Assembly (NCBI GenBank): GCA_945861995.1
Contig: CAMAWZ010000118.1
Location: forward strand, 1-7,233
Direction: 5' to 3'
DNA length: 7,233 nt
Source of the DNA: Pseudorhodobacter antarcticus
Lineage (GTDB): Bacteria; Pseudomonadota; Alphaproteobacteria; Rhodobacterales; Rhodobacteraceae
The position numbers were made by a program, and so were the translations under genes. This document shows positions 1-6,022 of this stretch, one piece after another. Within the stretch, counting starts at the first letter, position 1; every line of letters starts with the position of its first letter. The notes under the pieces are model-generated. The model saw nothing but the letters and a program-made list of their open reading frames with translations, was not told the origin of the DNA and searched no databases.

Positions 1-1858
1 GGCGCGACGGCCTGCGAACGTGCGAGATAAGCAAAAGCAAAGCGGCCGGCGTCATGCCTTCTATCTTGCTGGCCTGAAAAATATTCGCTGGTAGGGTGCG
101 CTTCAGTTTCTGTGTCAGCTCGTTCGACAGGCCTGGAATACACGAATAATCAAAGCCTGTCGGAATGGCCAAGGCCTCATCCGCGCGAAGACGTTGAATA
201 TCACGGTCTTGGCGTTGAATATATTGAACATACAGCGCGTCGCGGGCGGTCTGAAGCTGGATATCCTGATCAAAACTTGTGAATTCCGGAACCAACCGCG
301 CGGCGTGGTCTGGTGTCACGCCCTCAAAGGCCAAAACATCATAGGCGGAACGACGCGCGCCATCAGCGCTGACCTCAATACCTGCCGCTTGAAGTTCTCG
401 TGGAGAAAAAGCGGTTTCCGACAAAAGGCATTGCGCCGCTGACAAAAGATCTGCCTTCTTGCGATAAGCCCCAGCGCGATTTTCCGATACGCAGCCCAGC
501 GAAATGGCCTTTTCGGTTAGCCTTTGGTCGGCGTTGTCGGCGCGCAGGGCCAATCGATACTCTGCGCGCGACGTGAACATACGATAGGGTTCGGTCACGC
601 CATGCGTGGTTAAGTCATCTATCATAACTCCGATATAGCTTTCTGATCGGCTTAGGGTAAGGGGCGGCCTTTTCGATGCAAGCAGGGCGGCATTCAGGCC
701 AGCCACAAGACCTTGCGCTGCGGCCTCTTCATACCCCGTAGTGCCGTTGATTTGGCCCGCAAAAAACAAGCCAGACATCGATTTAACCTGCAAAGCAGGG
801 TCTAAACCGCGCGGATCGAAATAATCGTATTCGATAGCATAACCTGGCTGCGTGATGACAACCTGTTCAAGCCCAGCAATACTGCGCACGTAGTCTTGCT
901 GAACTTCGGCGGGCAAAGAGGTTGAAATGCCATTTGGATAGACTGTTGGGTCATCCAAGCCTTCTGGTTCCAGAAAGATTTGGTGATGGTCTTTGTCAGC
1001 GAATCGCACCACCTTATCCTCGATTGAGGGGCAGTAGCGCGGGCCAACGCCAGAGATATGGCCGCCATACATGGCGGAGCGGCCAAGATTTTGGCGCACA
1101 ATGTCATGCGTCCGCGTGTTTGTTTGCGTAATCCCGCACGAGATTTGGGCCACGAAGGGCGCGGAATTTAGGAAGGAAAACATGGTTGGCGCGTCATCGC
1201 CTGGTTGGCTATCTAGAATTGACCAATTGATCGTGCGGCCATCAAGGCGGGGCGGCGTGCCCGTTTTCAGCCGCCCGCGCTGCAAGTTCAGATCGGCCAA
1301 TTGCTGCGCCAGCAAGAGAGACGGCGCGTCGCCCACACGGCCACCAGACCGCTGCTGATCGCCAACATGGATCACGCCATTCAGAAAAGTGCCCGCCGTG
1401 ATAACAACTGCGTCTGCGGTTATGTGACTGCCATCAGCCAGCACAACGCCGCCAACGCAATTTAAATCAATAATCAGGCTGGCCACTTCCGCCTGCAGAA
1501 TGGTCAGCGATTCGTATTTTGCAAGCAGCGCTTGGATTGCCTGCCGATATAGTTTGCGATCCGCCTGTGTGCGCGGCCCCTGCACGGCGGGGCCTTTGCG
1601 GCGATTCAGAAGGCGAAACTGTATCCCTGCGCGGTCGGCGGCTTCGCCCATAATGCCATCAAAGGCGTCGATTTCGCGCACAAGATGGCCTTTGCCAAGA
1701 CCGCCGATGGCTGGGTTGCAAGACATGACGCCAATCGCGTCGCTGCGCAGAGTGATCAAGGCTGTGCGGCTGCCCATACGTGCGGCCGCAGCAGCAGCCT
1801 CGGCACCTGCGTGCCCGCCGCCCACAACAATGACGTCAAATTGTTTCACGTGAAACAC
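1..1858 (-). CDS. mnmG: tRNA uridine-5-carboxymethylaminomethyl(34) synthesis enzyme MnmG (GidA), C-terminus cut by window edge
   Basis: FAD-dependent cytoplasmic subunit of the MnmE-MnmG complex, which installs the (carboxymethyl)aminomethyl group on U34 of certain tRNAs. My translation of the minus strand is open for 619 codons with no stop. Visible motifs: FAD-binding GGGHAG at residues 13-18; SCNPAIGG at 46-53 with Cys47; RYCPSIEDK with Cys276, matching the second conserved cysteine (277 in E. coli); GQINGTTGYEEAAAQG at about 368-383; and the C-terminal GLSNE and GMTPAA segments that bind MnmE and tRNA. It ends at HVRRPSR, so only a few residues and the stop lie outside the window. The start is taken as GTG at 1858, which places Cys47 exactly as in the E. 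coli protein. GTG at 1849 (three codons later) has a better-spaced Shine-Dalgarno and is the alternative. The gene begins 2 nt after the mnmE stop, so the two are probably co-translated. parS overlaps its first codons. Confidence 0.96.
   Translation of the reverse strand, partial: MFHVKQFDVIVVGGGHAGAEAAAAAARMGSRTALITLRSDAIGVMSCNPAIGGLGKGHLVREIDAFDGIMGEAADRAGIQFRLLNRRKGPAVQGPRTQADRKLYRQAIQALLAKYESLTILQAEVASLIIDLNCVGGVVLADGSHITADAVVITAGTFLNGVIHVGDQQRSGGRVGDAPSLLLAQQLADLNLQRGRLKTGTPPRLDGRTINWSILDSQPGDDAPTMFSFLNSAPFVAQISCGITQTNTRTHDIVRQNLGRSAMYGGHISGVGPRYCPSIEDKVVRFADKDHHQIFLEPEGLDDPTVYPNGISTSLPAEVQQDYVRSIAGLEQVVITQPGYAIEYDYFDPRGLDPALQVKSMSGLFFAGQINGTTGYEEAAAQGLVAGLNAALLASKRPPLTLSRSESYIGVMIDDLTTHGVTEPYRMFTSRAEYRLALRADNADQRLTEKAISLGCVSENRAGAYRKKADLLSAAQCLLSETAFSPRELQAAGIEVSADGARRSAYDVLAFEGVTPDHAARLVPEFTSFDQDIQLQTARDALYVQYIQRQDRDIQRLRADEALAIPTGFDYSCIPGLSNELTQKLKRTLPANIFQASKIEGMTPAALLLLISHVRRPSR
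1842..1857. promoter_or_regulatory. parS: parS centromere-like site (ParB binding)
   Basis: TGTTTCACGTGAAACA is a perfect 16-bp palindrome and matches the conserved bacterial parS consensus (TGTTNCACGTGAAACA) at every position. ParB binds such sites, loads and spreads on neighbouring DNA, and with ParA segregates the newly copied origin region. Here the site lies inside the 5' end of mnmG, where it encodes the FHVKQ part of the N-terminus, and starts 3 nt after the mnmE stop codon. mnmG is commonly followed by rsmG-parA-parB in Alphaproteobacteria; those genes would lie beyond the left edge. It is the only match I noticed in the window. Confidence 0.93.
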
Positions 1859-1862
1859 TCCT
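1858..1862 (-). promoter_or_regulatory. Shine-Dalgarno of mnmG, overlapping the mnmE stop
   Basis: AGGAG on the minus strand shares its first two bases with the mnmE stop codon TAG. It stands 8 nt before the GTG at 1849 but overlaps the first base of the GTG at 1858. By spacing it favours the inner start (MKQFDVIVVGGG), while alignment to family members favours the outer one (MFHVKQFDV). Either way the overlap implies translational coupling of mnmG to mnmE. Confidence 0.6.
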
Positions 1863-3144
1863 ACTTGCCAATGCACAAGCTGCTGAAAATTTCGCCCAAC
1901 AGATCTTCTACGCCGATATGCCCCAATATTCCTTCTAGGGCGTTTAGAGCAACCCTTATCTCTGTTGCGATCACTTCGGGCAAATCGCCTGCGCGGGGAA
2001 GGGCCGTGATTGCCTTTCCCAGCGCCACTTCGGCTGTGGTCAGGGCCAGCATATGGCGCTGGCGGCTGAACACGCCTGCAGCGGATGTTTTCGGTTCCAG
2101 TTTGTTTGCAATCTCAGCCAACAACGCCTCGACGCCCGCACCAGTTTTTCCTGACACCGCTGGCGCGCCTTGCGTTGTAACATCGCCTTTTGCAAGGCGC
2201 ACTATATCGTCAGGGCGGGGCGCAACGTCGAAAACCTCGCCCTGTTGCTGCAGTAAGAAAATCCGCAGGTCGGCCGATTCGGCGCGTTGTTTGGCGCGGG
2301 TTATCCCGATGTTTTCAACCACATCGTCTGATTCGCGCAGCCCTGCGGTATCCAGCAAAGTCACCAAAAGGCCGCCAATGTGCATCCGCACTTCGATAAC
2401 ATCGCGTGTCGTGCCCGCTATATCAGATGTAATCGCCGCCTCGCGCTGTGCCAAGGCGTTTAGCAAAGTTGACTTACCAACATTCGGCGCGCCCAAAATC
2501 GCAACCTCGAACCCTTCGCGGATGGCGGCAGCCGCCACACTGCGCGCGTGTTCGGACACTAAATCTTGCTGAACGCGGCGCAGCAGACCCAACAATTCGG
2601 GCGTAACGTCTATGGGGACATCCTCATCCGCGAAATCAATCGTCGCCTCTATTAGCGCCGCCGCGCGCAGCAGATCGGCGCGCCACGGCGCTACCTTTTG
2701 GGCGATTGCACCGGACAGTACTTGCAGCGCCTGTTTGCGCTGTGATTCGGATTCGGCGTCAATCAAATCGGCCAAACCTTCAACTTGGGTTAAATCCAAA
2801 TGGCCGTTGTCCATGGCGCGGCGGGTAAACTCACCCGCTTCAGCCGGGCGCAGGCCATCCATTCGGGCAAGAACTTCGGAAACCTTTGCCACGACGGCAA
2901 CCGATCCGTGCAGATGCAGTTCGACCGAATCTTCGCCCGTAAAGCTGTGCGGCGCGGTGAATGCCAGAACCACGGCTTGGTCAAGCGTTTCGCCGCCGTG
3001 CCTGATCACACGCAGACCAGCCTGCCGCACAGGGGGCAGGGCGCAAAGTTGGCCAGCCGCCCAATGCGCACACGGGCCAGAAATGCGCAGAACAGCAACA
3101 CCCGCCCGCCCACGCGCGGATGCAAGCGCGAAAATCGTATCCAT
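1861..3144 (-). CDS. mnmE: tRNA uridine-5-carboxymethylaminomethyl(34) synthesis GTPase MnmE (TrmE)
   Basis: GTPase partner of MnmG in U34 modification of tRNA wobble positions; the folate-binding N-domain supplies the one-carbon unit. The protein has 427 residues, slightly shorter than the 454 of E. coli. Order: N-terminal domain about 1-117 with FTGEDSVELHLHG at 68-80 and EFTRRAMDNGHLDL at 105-118; a helical domain; an inserted G domain from about 212 to 355 with G1 GAPNVGKS (218-225), the G2/K-loop TSDIAGTTRD (239-248) and G3 DTAG (265-268); then the returning helices and the C-terminal CIGK (424-427), whose cysteine is a conserved family hallmark. The G4 motif, normally NKxD, reads AKGD (318-321), lacking the usual asparagine. 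The ATG is preceded by a weak AAGGGG 6 nt upstream. The gene starts 18 nt after the rho stop and ends 2 nt before mnmG, so it sits within an apparent rho-mnmE-mnmG unit. Confidence 0.97.
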   Translation of the reverse strand: MDTIFALASARGRAGVAVLRISGPCAHWAAGQLCALPPVRQAGLRVIRHGGETLDQAVVLAFTAPHSFTGEDSVELHLHGSVAVVAKVSEVLARMDGLRPAEAGEFTRRAMDNGHLDLTQVEGLADLIDAESESQRKQALQVLSGAIAQKVAPWRADLLRAAALIEATIDFADEDVPIDVTPELLGLLRRVQQDLVSEHARSVAAAAIREGFEVAILGAPNVGKSTLLNALAQREAAITSDIAGTTRDVIEVRMHIGGLLVTLLDTAGLRESDDVVENIGITRAKQRAESADLRIFLLQQQGEVFDVAPRPDDIVRLAKGDVTTQGAPAVSGKTGAGVEALLAEIANKLEPKTSAAGVFSRQRHMLALTTAEVALGKAITALPRAGDLPEVIATEIRVALNALEGILGHIGVEDLLGEIFSSLCIGK

Positions 3145-3162
3145 CAGCAGCCCCTTAGCGGA

Positions 3163-4434
3163 TTAGCTGTTCATCGATTCAAAGAATTCGGCGTTGGTCT
3201 TGGTTTGCTTTAGCTTGCCAAGCAGGAATTCAATGGCATCCGTCGTGCCCATTGGGTTCAGAATCCGGCGCAGCACGTAGGTTTTCTGCAGATCAATTTT
3301 GTCGATCAGCAGATCTTCTTTGCGGGTGCCTGATTTCAGAATATCAATGGCAGGGAAGACGCGCTTATCAGCAACTTTGCGATCCAGCACAATTTCGCTG
3401 TTACCCGTGCCTTTGAATTCTTCAAAGATCACTTCATCCATGCGCGAGCCTGTGTCGATCAGCGCGGTTGCGATAATGGTCAGGCTGCCGCCTTCTTCAA
3501 TGTTACGTGCTGCGCCAAAAAACCGCTTGGGGCGTTGCAGGGCGTTGGCGTCGACGCCACCTGTCAGCACCTTACCCGATGACGGCACGACAGTGTTAAA
3601 CGCACGGCCAAGGCGCGTGATGCTGTCGAGCAAAATCACCACGTCGCGTTTGTGTTCCACCAAACGTTTGGCCTTTTCGATCACCATTTCGGCCACAGCA
3701 ACGTGGCGCGTTGCGGGTTCGTCAAAGGTGGAAGAAACCACTTCGCCCTTAACAGACCGCTGCATATCGGTCACTTCTTCGGGGCGTTCATCGATCAGCA
3801 GCACGATCAAATAGCATTCAGGATGATTCGCCGCGATGGAATTGGCGATGTTTTGCAAAAGCACAGTTTTACCTGTGCGCGGCGGGGCCACAATCAACGC
3901 GCGCTGGCCTTTACCGATGGGGGAAACCAGATCAATCACACGCGAAGAGCGGTCTTTGATGGTGGGGTCTTCGACCTCCATCTTCAAACGCTCATCTGGA
4001 TACAGCGGCGTCAGGTTATCGAAATGAACCTTATGGCGGGCTTTTTCTGGGTCATCGAAGTTAATCTTCGTGACCTTGGTCATATGGAAATACCGCTCGC
4101 TGTCCTTAGGCGCGGCGATAACGCCTTCGATGGTATCGCCCGTGCGCAATGAAAACTGCCGTAGAATGTCGGGCGAGACATAAATATCATCTGGGCCAGG
4201 CAGATAGTTGGCCGAAGGGCTGCGCAAAAAGCCGAACCCGTCTTGCAACACTTCCAAAACACCGTCGCCGCCAATTTCCCAACCTTCTTCGGCGTGTTCC
4301 TTAAGGATGGAAAACATCATCTCGCCCTTACGCATGGACGGAGCGTTTTCAATTTCCCATTCTTCGGCCATGGCCAGCAGTTCTGCGGGGGTCTTGGCCT
4401 TTAGGTCGGCAAGGTTCAAAAATTCTTTTGTCAT
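3163..4434 (-). CDS. rho: transcription termination factor Rho
   Basis: Hexameric RNA-dependent ATPase/helicase that binds C-rich nascent RNA and releases RNA polymerase. The protein has 423 residues, normal for the family. Order: Rho N-terminal helical domain about 1-50; cold-shock-like RNA-binding domain about 52-125 with the RNP1-like DGFGFLRSP (65-73); RecA-type ATPase domain from about 165 with Walker A APPRTGKT (183-190), IDERPEEV (214-221) carrying the catalytic glutamate, Walker B VVILLD (265-270), the Q-loop SGKVLTGG (286-293), and RVFPAI (358-363) carrying the conserved arginine-finger region. The reading frame is open 36 codons further upstream, but ATG at 4434 is chosen because MTKEFLNLADLK is the typical start and AAGGAG lies 7 nt before it. 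mnmE follows after 18 nt. A promoter-like element and a C-rich leader precede it. Confidence 0.98.
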   Translation of the reverse strand: MTKEFLNLADLKAKTPAELLAMAEEWEIENAPSMRKGEMMFSILKEHAEEGWEIGGDGVLEVLQDGFGFLRSPSANYLPGPDDIYVSPDILRQFSLRTGDTIEGVIAAPKDSERYFHMTKVTKINFDDPEKARHKVHFDNLTPLYPDERLKMEVEDPTIKDRSSRVIDLVSPIGKGQRALIVAPPRTGKTVLLQNIANSIAANHPECYLIVLLIDERPEEVTDMQRSVKGEVVSSTFDEPATRHVAVAEMVIEKAKRLVEHKRDVVILLDSITRLGRAFNTVVPSSGKVLTGGVDANALQRPKRFFGAARNIEEGGSLTIIATALIDTGSRMDEVIFEEFKGTGNSEIVLDRKVADKRVFPAIDILKSGTRKEDLLIDKIDLQKTYVLRRILNPMGTTDAIEFLLGKLKQTKTNAEFFESMNS

Positions 4435-4520
4435 AGCGCGTCTCCTTGCGCAAAGGGCGCAGCGGGCAAAAATAGGGATGTTTACGAAAAGCGGGATGGC
4501 CGAATGGCCGCGCTGACTTT
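4435..4520 (-). promoter_or_regulatory. rho leader: C-rich, G-poor stretch plus SD-proximal hairpin
   Basis: Read on the minus strand, the leader is C-rich and G-poor: by hand count, the 49 bases complementary to 4451-4499 hold 19 C and 7 G, with many YC steps, which is the composition Rho prefers for binding. Just before the start codon, TGCGC-CCTTT-GCGCA (4447-4461) forms a perfect 5-bp stem with a 5-nt loop. It touches the Shine-Dalgarno AAGGAG (4442-4447). E. coli rho is known to be autoregulated by Rho-dependent termination in its leader. That this leader acts the same way is inference. Confidence 0.35.
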
Positions 4521-4549
4521 GCACTAAGCGGCAAGACAGCACCTGTCAA
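4521..4549 (-). promoter_or_regulatory. candidate sigma-70-type promoter for rho
   Basis: On the minus strand a perfect -35 hexamer TTGACA (4544-4549) is followed after 17 nt by TAGTGC (4521-4526), a poor -10. Alphaproteobacterial housekeeping promoters often have a good -35 and a loose -10. The short inverted repeat GACAG-CAC-CTGTC (4535-4547) overlaps the -35 and could be an operator or chance. It lies in the 139-bp gap between hemJ and rho, so rho-mnmE-mnmG could be expressed independently of hemJ. Confidence 0.4.
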
Positions 4550-4573
4550 GTTTTCTGGCCAATTTTATGGCGC

Positions 4574-5017
4574 TTAGAACTTCACAATCACGGCAAAGAC
4601 GATGATAATCATCAAAACAGTCGGCACTTCGTTCATCAGGCGGTAGGTGCGGCCCGATACGGTATTGGTGCCAGCGGCCAATTCCTTGCGCCGCGCGCCC
4701 AGCCACATGTGAAACACGGTCATTCCAATTACGGATGCAGCCTTGGCCCATGACCAGACGGCCGACCAATCCACCACACCTGGCATGGACACCAGAATCA
4801 ACCCGAAAACCCATGTGGCAATCATGGCAGGGTTCATAATGGCCTTCAGCAGGCGGCGTTCCATCACCGCCAACGTATCCATCAACGCAGGTCCCTTTTC
4901 CACTTGCTCGACATGATAGACAAACAGGCGCGGCAAATAAAACAGCCCCGCCATCCATGCGATGACCGAGATGACGTGCAGCGCCTTCACAGTCAGATAC
5001 CAATCGGTCAAATACAT
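4574..5017 (-). CDS. hemJ: protoporphyrinogen oxidase HemJ
   Basis: Small integral inner-membrane protein of the HemJ (UPF0093) family. It oxidises protoporphyrinogen IX to protoporphyrin IX, the penultimate step of heme synthesis and a branch point towards bacteriochlorophyll. The protein has 147 residues. Four hydrophobic segments are visible, at about 10-34, 62-79, 85-107 and 130-147. The family pattern is clear: KALHVISVIAWMAGLFYLPR at 11-30 with the conserved membrane histidine (His14), RRLLKAIMNPAM at 54-65, WAKAASVIGMTVFH at 90-103, and YRLMNEVPTVLMI at 125-137. The frame stays open for 37 more codons upstream. ATG at 5017 is chosen because it has a strong AAAGGAGG 5 nt upstream and a typical family N-terminus. 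It is the first gene leftward of the candidate origin, and I see no convincing terminator between it and rho. Confidence 0.95.
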   Translation of the reverse strand: MYLTDWYLTVKALHVISVIAWMAGLFYLPRLFVYHVEQVEKGPALMDTLAVMERRLLKAIMNPAMIATWVFGLILVSMPGVVDWSAVWSWAKAASVIGMTVFHMWLGARRKELAAGTNTVSGRTYRLMNEVPTVLMIIIVFAVIVKF

Positions 5018-5022
5018 CGTGG

Positions 5023-5030
5023 CCTCCTTT
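5023..5030 (-). promoter_or_regulatory. strong Shine-Dalgarno of hemJ
   Basis: AAAGGAGG on the minus strand, 5 nt before the ATG at 5017, is close to the full anti-16S complement. It decides the start against the upstream in-frame ATG at 5128, whose extra 37 codons would run through the A+T-rich part of the intergenic region. Confidence 0.85.
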
Positions 5031-5070
5031 CTTCTTCTTAAAGAAAGAAATTTAAAAGGAAAGATGATGT
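5031..5070. other. A+T-rich tract, possible DNA-unwinding element
   Basis: By hand count only 10 of these 40 bases are G or C, in a window that is otherwise moderately GC-rich. The plus strand is purine-rich (AAAGAAAGAAA then TTTAAAAGGAAAG). It abuts the hemJ ribosome binding site on one side and the DnaA-box-like 9-mers on the other, which is the layout of an origin unwinding element. It could instead simply be the hemJ leader and promoter. Confidence 0.4.
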
Positions 5071-5260
5071 TGTAGGGGCAGGGGATAACAGAATGCAGCA
5101 ACTTACCCAGAGTTTTTCCCCTAAGCACAACTATGGGGACAAAATTTGAACAAAGGGGTGAGGGCGCAAGCGGCGGGCCAAACTACAGGGAAAATCAGGG
5201 CGATAGAGTATTTTTGCGCTGTGGATCGATTGTTCGGCGTCTTTGGGGATGCGCCGTTTT

Positions 5261-5293
5261 CCCCATGTGGGGCGATCTGCCATCCCCATGTGG
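5261..5293 (+). repeat. direct repeat of CCCCATGTGG, copies 23 bp apart
   Basis: The 10-mer CCCCATGTGG occurs at 5261-5270 and again at 5284-5293, start to start 23 bp. Each copy joins a TTNTCCCCA-like half to a TGTGG core, so each resembles two DnaA boxes facing each other. The first copy extends to CCCCA-TG-TGGGG, a 5-bp inverted repeat. A spacing near two helical turns would put both copies on about the same DNA face. Confidence 0.6.
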
Positions 5294-5428
5294 AAGAATG
5301 ACCGCTTTGTGCCGCGAATCAGCCCGAAAACGCGCCGCCTCGACAGCGCGGGCAAAAGCGGGCAAAACTGAGGGCATTCGTGCGTGCGAACAAAACAAGA
5401 CTGTCCACAGGGTTATCAAAGGGCCAAA

Positions 5429-6022
5429 ATGCACATTATCCTTGCCTCAACCTCGCAGATCCGTGCGCAGTTGCTGGCGCGGGCGGGGCTGGTTTTTACC
5501 ACAGCCGCCCCCCGCGTTGACGAACAGGCGATTCGCGCCGCCATGCAGGCGGACGGCGCCAGCCCCCGCGATATTGCAGACAGTTTGGCCGAAGCGAAGG
5601 CACTGAAAATCTCGGATAAAAACCCAGACGCTTTGGTTTTTGGCTGTGATCAGATTTTGGCCTTGGATGATACGATTTTTGCCAAGCCAGACACGCCAGC
5701 GCAGGCTGTTTCACAGCTACAGGCGCTGCGCGGGCGAACACATCATCTCTATTCCGCGATGGTGATCTATCAAAACGGACTACCGCAGTGGCGGCATATT
5801 GGCCATGCGCGCATGACGATGCGCGCGCTGTCAGACGAAGCCATAGCGGCCTATGTCGCAGCGGAATGGGATAGTATCCGCCATTCGGTGGGCTGCTACA
5901 AAATAGAAGAGCGCGGCGTTCAATTGTTTTCGCAGATTGAGGGCGATGTTTTTACCATTCAAGGGCTGCCTTTGCTGCCCTTGCTGAACTATCTTGCCGT
6001 TCGGGGGATTATTGCATCATGA
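5429..6022 (+). CDS. maf: Maf family nucleoside triphosphate pyrophosphatase
   Basis: Maf proteins hydrolyse non-canonical or methylated nucleoside triphosphates to monophosphates, a house-cleaning role; older names link them to septum formation. The protein has 197 residues. Visible: N-terminal ILASTSQIRAQLL (4-16), where the usual SxSPRR reads STSQIR so only one arginine remains; VDE (30-32); AEAKAL (55-60); GCDQ (72-75) with the conserved catalytic-site aspartate 74; AKP (85-87); GCYKIEERG (155-163); and GLPL (179-182). The DQ and VDE variants resemble the YceF (7-methyl-GTP) branch more than the YhdE (dTTP/UTP) branch, so substrate is tentative. ATG at 5429 is chosen over the in-frame ATG at 5384 because translation from it begins directly at the conserved ILAS strand; AAAGGG lies 5 nt upstream. 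Its stop overlaps the aroE start (ATGA). Confidence 0.92.
   Translation: MHIILASTSQIRAQLLARAGLVFTTAAPRVDEQAIRAAMQADGASPRDIADSLAEAKALKISDKNPDALVFGCDQILALDDTIFAKPDTPAQAVSQLQALRGRTHHLYSAMVIYQNGLPQWRHIGHARMTMRALSDEAIAAYVAAEWDSIRHSVGCYKIEERGVQLFSQIEGDVFTIQGLPLLPLLNYLAVRGIIAS

Larger units (their letters stand above)
5018..5428. other. oriC: candidate chromosomal replication origin (oriC) between hemJ and maf
   Basis: A 411-bp gene-free region from which genes diverge on both sides. By eye it holds several 9-mers matching the DnaA box TTATCCACA at 7 of 9 positions: TTATCCCCT (5080-5088, minus), TTGTCCCCA (5134-5142, minus), CGATCCACA (5220-5228, minus; one mismatch from the Caulobacter G-box TGATCCACA), TTTTCCCCA (5257-5265, plus), TCTTCCACA (5289-5297, minus) and CTGTCCACA (5401-5409, plus). 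It also holds a 75% A+T tract beside hemJ. Supporting context: parS about 3.2 kb away, and the known placement of alphaproteobacterial origins near hem genes. Against it: no perfect consensus box. No small gene, RNA or convincing promoter for maf or hemJ was recognised here. Confidence 0.55.

Noticed and set aside
1685..2572. 295-codon plus-strand frame opposite mnmE/mnmG
   Set aside because: It is the antisense of two confidently identified genes; its serine/alanine/arginine-rich product is typical of antisense frames in GC-rich DNA.
4496..4510. Tandem ATGGCCG-like repeat upstream of rho
   Set aside because: Only two 7-8 bp units, consistent with chance in GC-rich DNA.
4018..4542. Upstream extension of rho to the ATG at 4542
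   Set aside because: The extra 36 residues show no similarity to Rho N-termini, and the frame would start within the -35 side of the candidate promoter; ATG 4434 has a proper AAGGAG.
4524..4577. CTAAGCG / CGCTTAG inverted arms as a terminator between hemJ and rho
   Set aside because: The arms are 7 bp with a 40-nt loop, one includes the hemJ stop codon, and no T-run follows, so an intrinsic terminator is not supported.
5038..5055. Two TTAA half-sites resembling a CtrA site (TTAA-N7-TTAA) in the A+T-rich tract
   Set aside because: The gap is 10 nt, not 7, and TTAA is expected by chance in such an A+T-rich stretch.
5131..5434. Minus-strand frames of 74 and 79 codons in the hemJ-maf gap
   Set aside because: No Shine-Dalgarno, arginine/proline-rich random composition, and mutually overlapping frames over the DnaA-box-like region.
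5133..5606. 157-codon plus-strand frame crossing the intergenic region into maf
   Set aside because: It overlaps maf in another frame, has no recognisable ribosome binding site or motif, and its product looks like random translation of GC-rich DNA.
5708..5716. TGTTTCACA within maf as a second parS-like site
   Set aside because: Only one half of the palindrome is present; the opposite half does not match.
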